Below, one piece after another: positions 61,730 through 64,000 of a DNA stretch of 64,000 bases. A program made the translations under genes and the position numbers. Position 1 is the first letter of the stretch. Every line of letters starts with the position of its first letter. Location of the stretch: the NCBI RefSeq assembly GCF_001888805.2, contig NZ_CP019113.1, positions 1,736,001 to 1,800,000 of the forward strand, read 5' to 3'. The notes under the pieces are model-generated. The model ran no database searches. It was not told where the DNA came from and saw only the letters and a list, made by a program, of their open reading frames with translations. This DNA comes from Enterobacter sp. SA187. GTDB taxonomy: Bacteria; Pseudomonadota; Gammaproteobacteria; Enterobacterales; Enterobacteriaceae.

Positions 61730-62567
61730 TCTTCTCCACGCCCCTTTCCCGCAGCGCCGCCGCCAGCGGTTCCACATCCACCGGGGTGGCGCTGTGCCAT
61801 TGTGCCGCCTCGCCATAAACGCCGTGGGCATGAAAGGCGTTCAGGCGCACGCTGACGTCGCCGAGGCTGACAATAAAATTGCTCAGTTCTGTAATGTGTT
61901 GCAGGTAATCGCTGTGGCCCGGGATCGCCAGCAGCCGTAGCTCGGCCAGTTTGCCGCGCGCCGCCAGCCAGCGGATGCTCTCTTTCACCCGCGCGTTGTC
62001 CCGCCCGGTCAACTGGCGGTGAATGTCGTTGTCCCAGGCTTTCAGATCGATCATCGCCCCGTCAAATAACGGCAGCAGTTTTTGCCAGCCGGTTTCACTC
62101 AGCAGACCGTTGCTGTCCACCAGACAGCTCAGCGTTGACAGCGCGGGATCGGCTTTTATGGCCGCAAAGAGTTGCAGTAAAAAGGGCAGTTGCGTGGTGG
62201 CCTCGCCGCCGCTGACGGTAATACCGCCGATAAATGCGCGCACTTTTTTGATCTGCGCGATAACCTCCGCCACGCTCATGCGCTGCGCCATCGGCGTCGC
62301 CCGTTGCGGGCAGCGCCGTAAGCAGGTGTCGCACTGCTGACAGACGGCTTCATACCATGTCACCTGCCCGTTAATTATCGACAGCGCCTGATGTGGGCAG
62401 TGCGGCACGCAGTCGCCGCAGTGGTTGCAGCGCCCCATGGTCCAGGGGTTATGGCAGTTTTTACAGCGCATGGAGCAGCCCTGTAAAAACAGCGCCAGCC
62501 GGCTGCCCGGCCCGTCGACGCAGGAGAAAGGGATCAGCTTACTGACTAAAGCGCATCTGCTGTTCAT
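61704..62567 (-). CDS. yjjW: glycyl-radical activating enzyme YjjW
   Basis: 287 residues from ATG 62567, the E. coli length. Radical-SAM CxxxCxxC in LQGCSMRCKNCHNPW, two ferredoxin-like clusters (CNHCGDCVPHC; CQQCDTCLRRC), then GGITVSGGEAT. It would set the glycyl radical in YjjI. Overlaps yjjI by 29 bp. Confidence 0.94.
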   Translation of the reverse strand: MNSRCALVSKLIPFSCVDGPGSRLALFLQGCSMRCKNCHNPWTMGRCNHCGDCVPHCPHQALSIINGQVTWYEAVCQQCDTCLRRCPQRATPMAQRMSVAEVIAQIKKVRAFIGGITVSGGEATTQLPFLLQLFAAIKADPALSTLSCLVDSNGLLSETGWQKLLPLFDGAMIDLKAWDNDIHRQLTGRDNARVKESIRWLAARGKLAELRLLAIPGHSDYLQHITELSNFIVSLGDVSVRLNAFHAHGVYGEAAQWHSATPVDVEPLAAALRERGVEKIILPALYL

Positions 62568-64000
62568 GGCTGACCACGCGGGGTTGACGTTCCAGCATGC
62601 GCGTATTGCGCGCGGCTTCTTCACCCAGCCAGGTGGTATTGGTGCGCGATCCTTCCGCGCGGAATTTTTCCAGATCCGACAGTCGCACCATATAGCCGGT
62701 AACGCGCACCAGGTCGTTGCCGCTGACGTTGGCAGTGAACTCCCGCATCCCGAGGCTGAAAGCCCCGAGACAGAGTTGCATCACCGCCTGCGGGTTGCGT
62801 TTGATGGTTTCGTCGAGGGTTAAAATGTCGCTGATGCCCGCCGCGTACCAGGCATGATGCGGCGCGACGGTCTGCAAATGGGTGATGGGATCCGGCTCTT
62901 CGCCGTACGGCAGGCGCGCCCCCGGCGTGGTGAGGGTATCGCTGCTGATGCCGGACTGCGCATGCAGCATGGCGCGCTGCTGCCAGCCGTGCTTCACCGG
63001 CGTGCGGGCGACAAAATCCGCCAGATGTTCGCTGATGCGGTAAGCCAGTTGATTCGCCGCCTCGTCCTGCCCGTAGCGGCCCGCGCTACCGCTTTTCTCA
63101 CTCAGGGTGTTCACCGCTTCCGCAAGGCCGTAGATGCCGAACATCGGCACAAAACGTTGTGGATCGATCAGCCCCTCTTTTACCAGGAAGCTATGCTCAA
63201 AGAAACGGGACTGCTGATAAAGGAAGTCGCAGCGCGCATCAATAATGGCGATCTGCTGTGCGCAGTAGTGCGCCAGCGTGCGATTAAAAAAGTCGTCCAC
63301 TGACGCGCTGCGTTCGGCAACGGCCTTCAGGTTTAGCCTGACCAGCGTGCTGCCGCCCCCCGCCAGCGGCAGCGAGTTGTAACAGCTGACAACGCCGTAG
63401 CCGCCTTTTGTGAAAATTCTATCATTTACCGGGCCGTTGGAAATATGCGGTTTACTGCACTCACAGATGTTTTCCGCCACCTTCAGCAGCAGTGACTCGG
63501 GGGTAATTTCAGGATCATAAATAAAGGTCAGATTCGGCGAAACCTGCTTTAACTCTGCGTCAGCGCGTAAAATGGCGCGGGTGACCGGCGTATCCTGCGG
63601 GCCGATATTGGCATGCATAAAGGCATCCGGCAGGGTGCGATCCAGATAGCGCCAGAAACGTTTTATGCGACTATCGATTTCGTCTTGTGTTAGAATTCTA
63701 ACATAAGGTTGCAGCAGGGCATCAAGGTGGCCGAGGAACACCGGCATCGAAGTGACCGACGGCACATGGTGATAAAGAATGGTGAGCATCGACAGCGCAT
63801 CGTCGAAATCTTTTGCCGGTTCCAGCTTCAGCCATTCCGAACCCTGCGCCAGAAATTTCGCGTAATCGGGCAGCACATAGCGCGGTTTGTAAGGCGCGTT
63901 GCCCTCGAACATATCGCATATCACGCCGTCATCCAGCGCCGCACGCGCGGCCTGGGGTAAGGCGGGATAAGGCAGAGCGTTTTCCGCCTCCAGCGCCAGA
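62539..64000 (-). CDS. yjjI: YjjI, DUF3029 glycyl-radical-type protein, 5' end outside window
   Basis: C-terminal ~487 codons; the frame is open to the right edge (LALEAENALPYPALPQAARA before the first internal ATG at 63924), so the start is beyond 64000. E. coli YjjI has 516 residues, so about 30 are missing. GGYGVVSCYNSLPLAGGGST and the C-terminal VRVTGYMVRL (glycyl-radical loop) are intact. Substrate unknown; partner of YjjW. Confidence 0.93.
   Translation of the reverse strand, partial: LALEAENALPYPALPQAARAALDDGVICDMFEGNAPYKPRYVLPDYAKFLAQGSEWLKLEPAKDFDDALSMLTILYHHVPSVTSMPVFLGHLDALLQPYVRILTQDEIDSRIKRFWRYLDRTLPDAFMHANIGPQDTPVTRAILRADAELKQVSPNLTFIYDPEITPESLLLKVAENICECSKPHISNGPVNDRIFTKGGYGVVSCYNSLPLAGGGSTLVRLNLKAVAERSASVDDFFNRTLAHYCAQQIAIIDARCDFLYQQSRFFEHSFLVKEGLIDPQRFVPMFGIYGLAEAVNTLSEKSGSAGRYGQDEAANQLAYRISEHLADFVARTPVKHGWQQRAMLHAQSGISSDTLTTPGARLPYGEEPDPITHLQTVAPHHAWYAAGISDILTLDETIKRNPQAVMQLCLGAFSLGMREFTANVSGNDLVRVTGYMVRLSDLEKFRAEGSRTNTTWLGEEAARNTRMLERQPRVVSHEQQMRFSQ

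Overview
The window is a chromosomal segment of an enterobacterium. Gene content and order in the right two thirds follow the E. coli 98-99 minute region: yjiR, yjiS, yjiN, yjiA-yjiX-btsT, tsr, opgB, yjjA, dnaC-dnaT, yjjB-yjjP, yjjQ-bglJ, fhuF, yjjZ, three leu tRNAs, rsmC, holD-rimI-yjjG, prfC, osmY, ytjA, yjjU-yjjV, yjjW-yjjI. Genes that E. coli lacks at this place (a pectate lyase with a KdgM porin, ohr/ohrR, an aldehyde dehydrogenase, a Fic-domain gene) and protein divergence point to a relative such as Enterobacter, Leclercia, Lelliottia or Citrobacter; the genus cannot be fixed from sequence reading alone.

Positions 1-9.7 kb hold a DNA phosphorothioation defence island. On the minus strand dndB-dndC-dndD-dndE make the sulfur modification. 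On the plus strand the end of dptH (the restriction ATPase; dptF, dptG and the start of dptH lie outside the window) runs towards it. Between the two arms sit an Mrr-type endonuclease gene overlapping dptH by 4 bp and a small AT-rich gene for a membrane-anchored protein. A perfect 10-bp inverted repeat lies just upstream of dndB and contains TACG-N10-CGTA, the motif I recall for DndB autorepression. No dndA is present, so IscS probably supplies sulfur.

Positions 9.7-12.5 kb are the wreck of an SPI-7/PFGI-1-like integrative conjugative element: a traG-like gene with frameshifts, a parB-like gene fused to it by a deletion, an alpA-like gene with an amber codon, and one more decayed gene. Positions 12.6-16 kb are an AT-rich insert with two overlapping genes, a 705-residue DGQHR protein (a remote DndB relative) and a 382-residue protein ending in a HEPN-type RN-x5-H motif, with a perfect 12-bp hairpin early in the second gene. 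I consider this pair the best candidate for an undescribed defence or toxin-antitoxin-like system.

Positions 16.3-37.5 kb are accessory and metabolic genes: a fosA with a nonsense codon, a divergent Ner-like/XRE regulator pair with four CTACG-N5-CGTAG operators, a TetR/quinone-reductase pair, pectate lyase and KdgM, a RoxA-like hydroxylase, yjiR, yjiS, an HlyD/DUF2955 efflux pair, yjiN, succinate-semialdehyde dehydrogenase, a Fic protein whose catalytic His is Gln, the btsT operon and a PD-(D/E)XK-like protein. Positions 37.6-64 kb are mostly conserved core: chemotaxis (tsr with a sigma-28 promoter), periplasmic glucan (opgB), primosome (dnaC-dnaT), hydroperoxide resistance (ohr-ohrR), pyruvate/serine-related transport (btsT, yjjPB), regulators (yjjQ-bglJ), iron (fhuF and yjjZ, each with a Fur box), a c-di-GMP cyclase, translation and ribosome maturation (leu tRNAs, rsmC, rimI, prfC), osmotic stress (osmY) and a glycyl-radical pair (yjjW-yjjI), the last gene running off the right edge.
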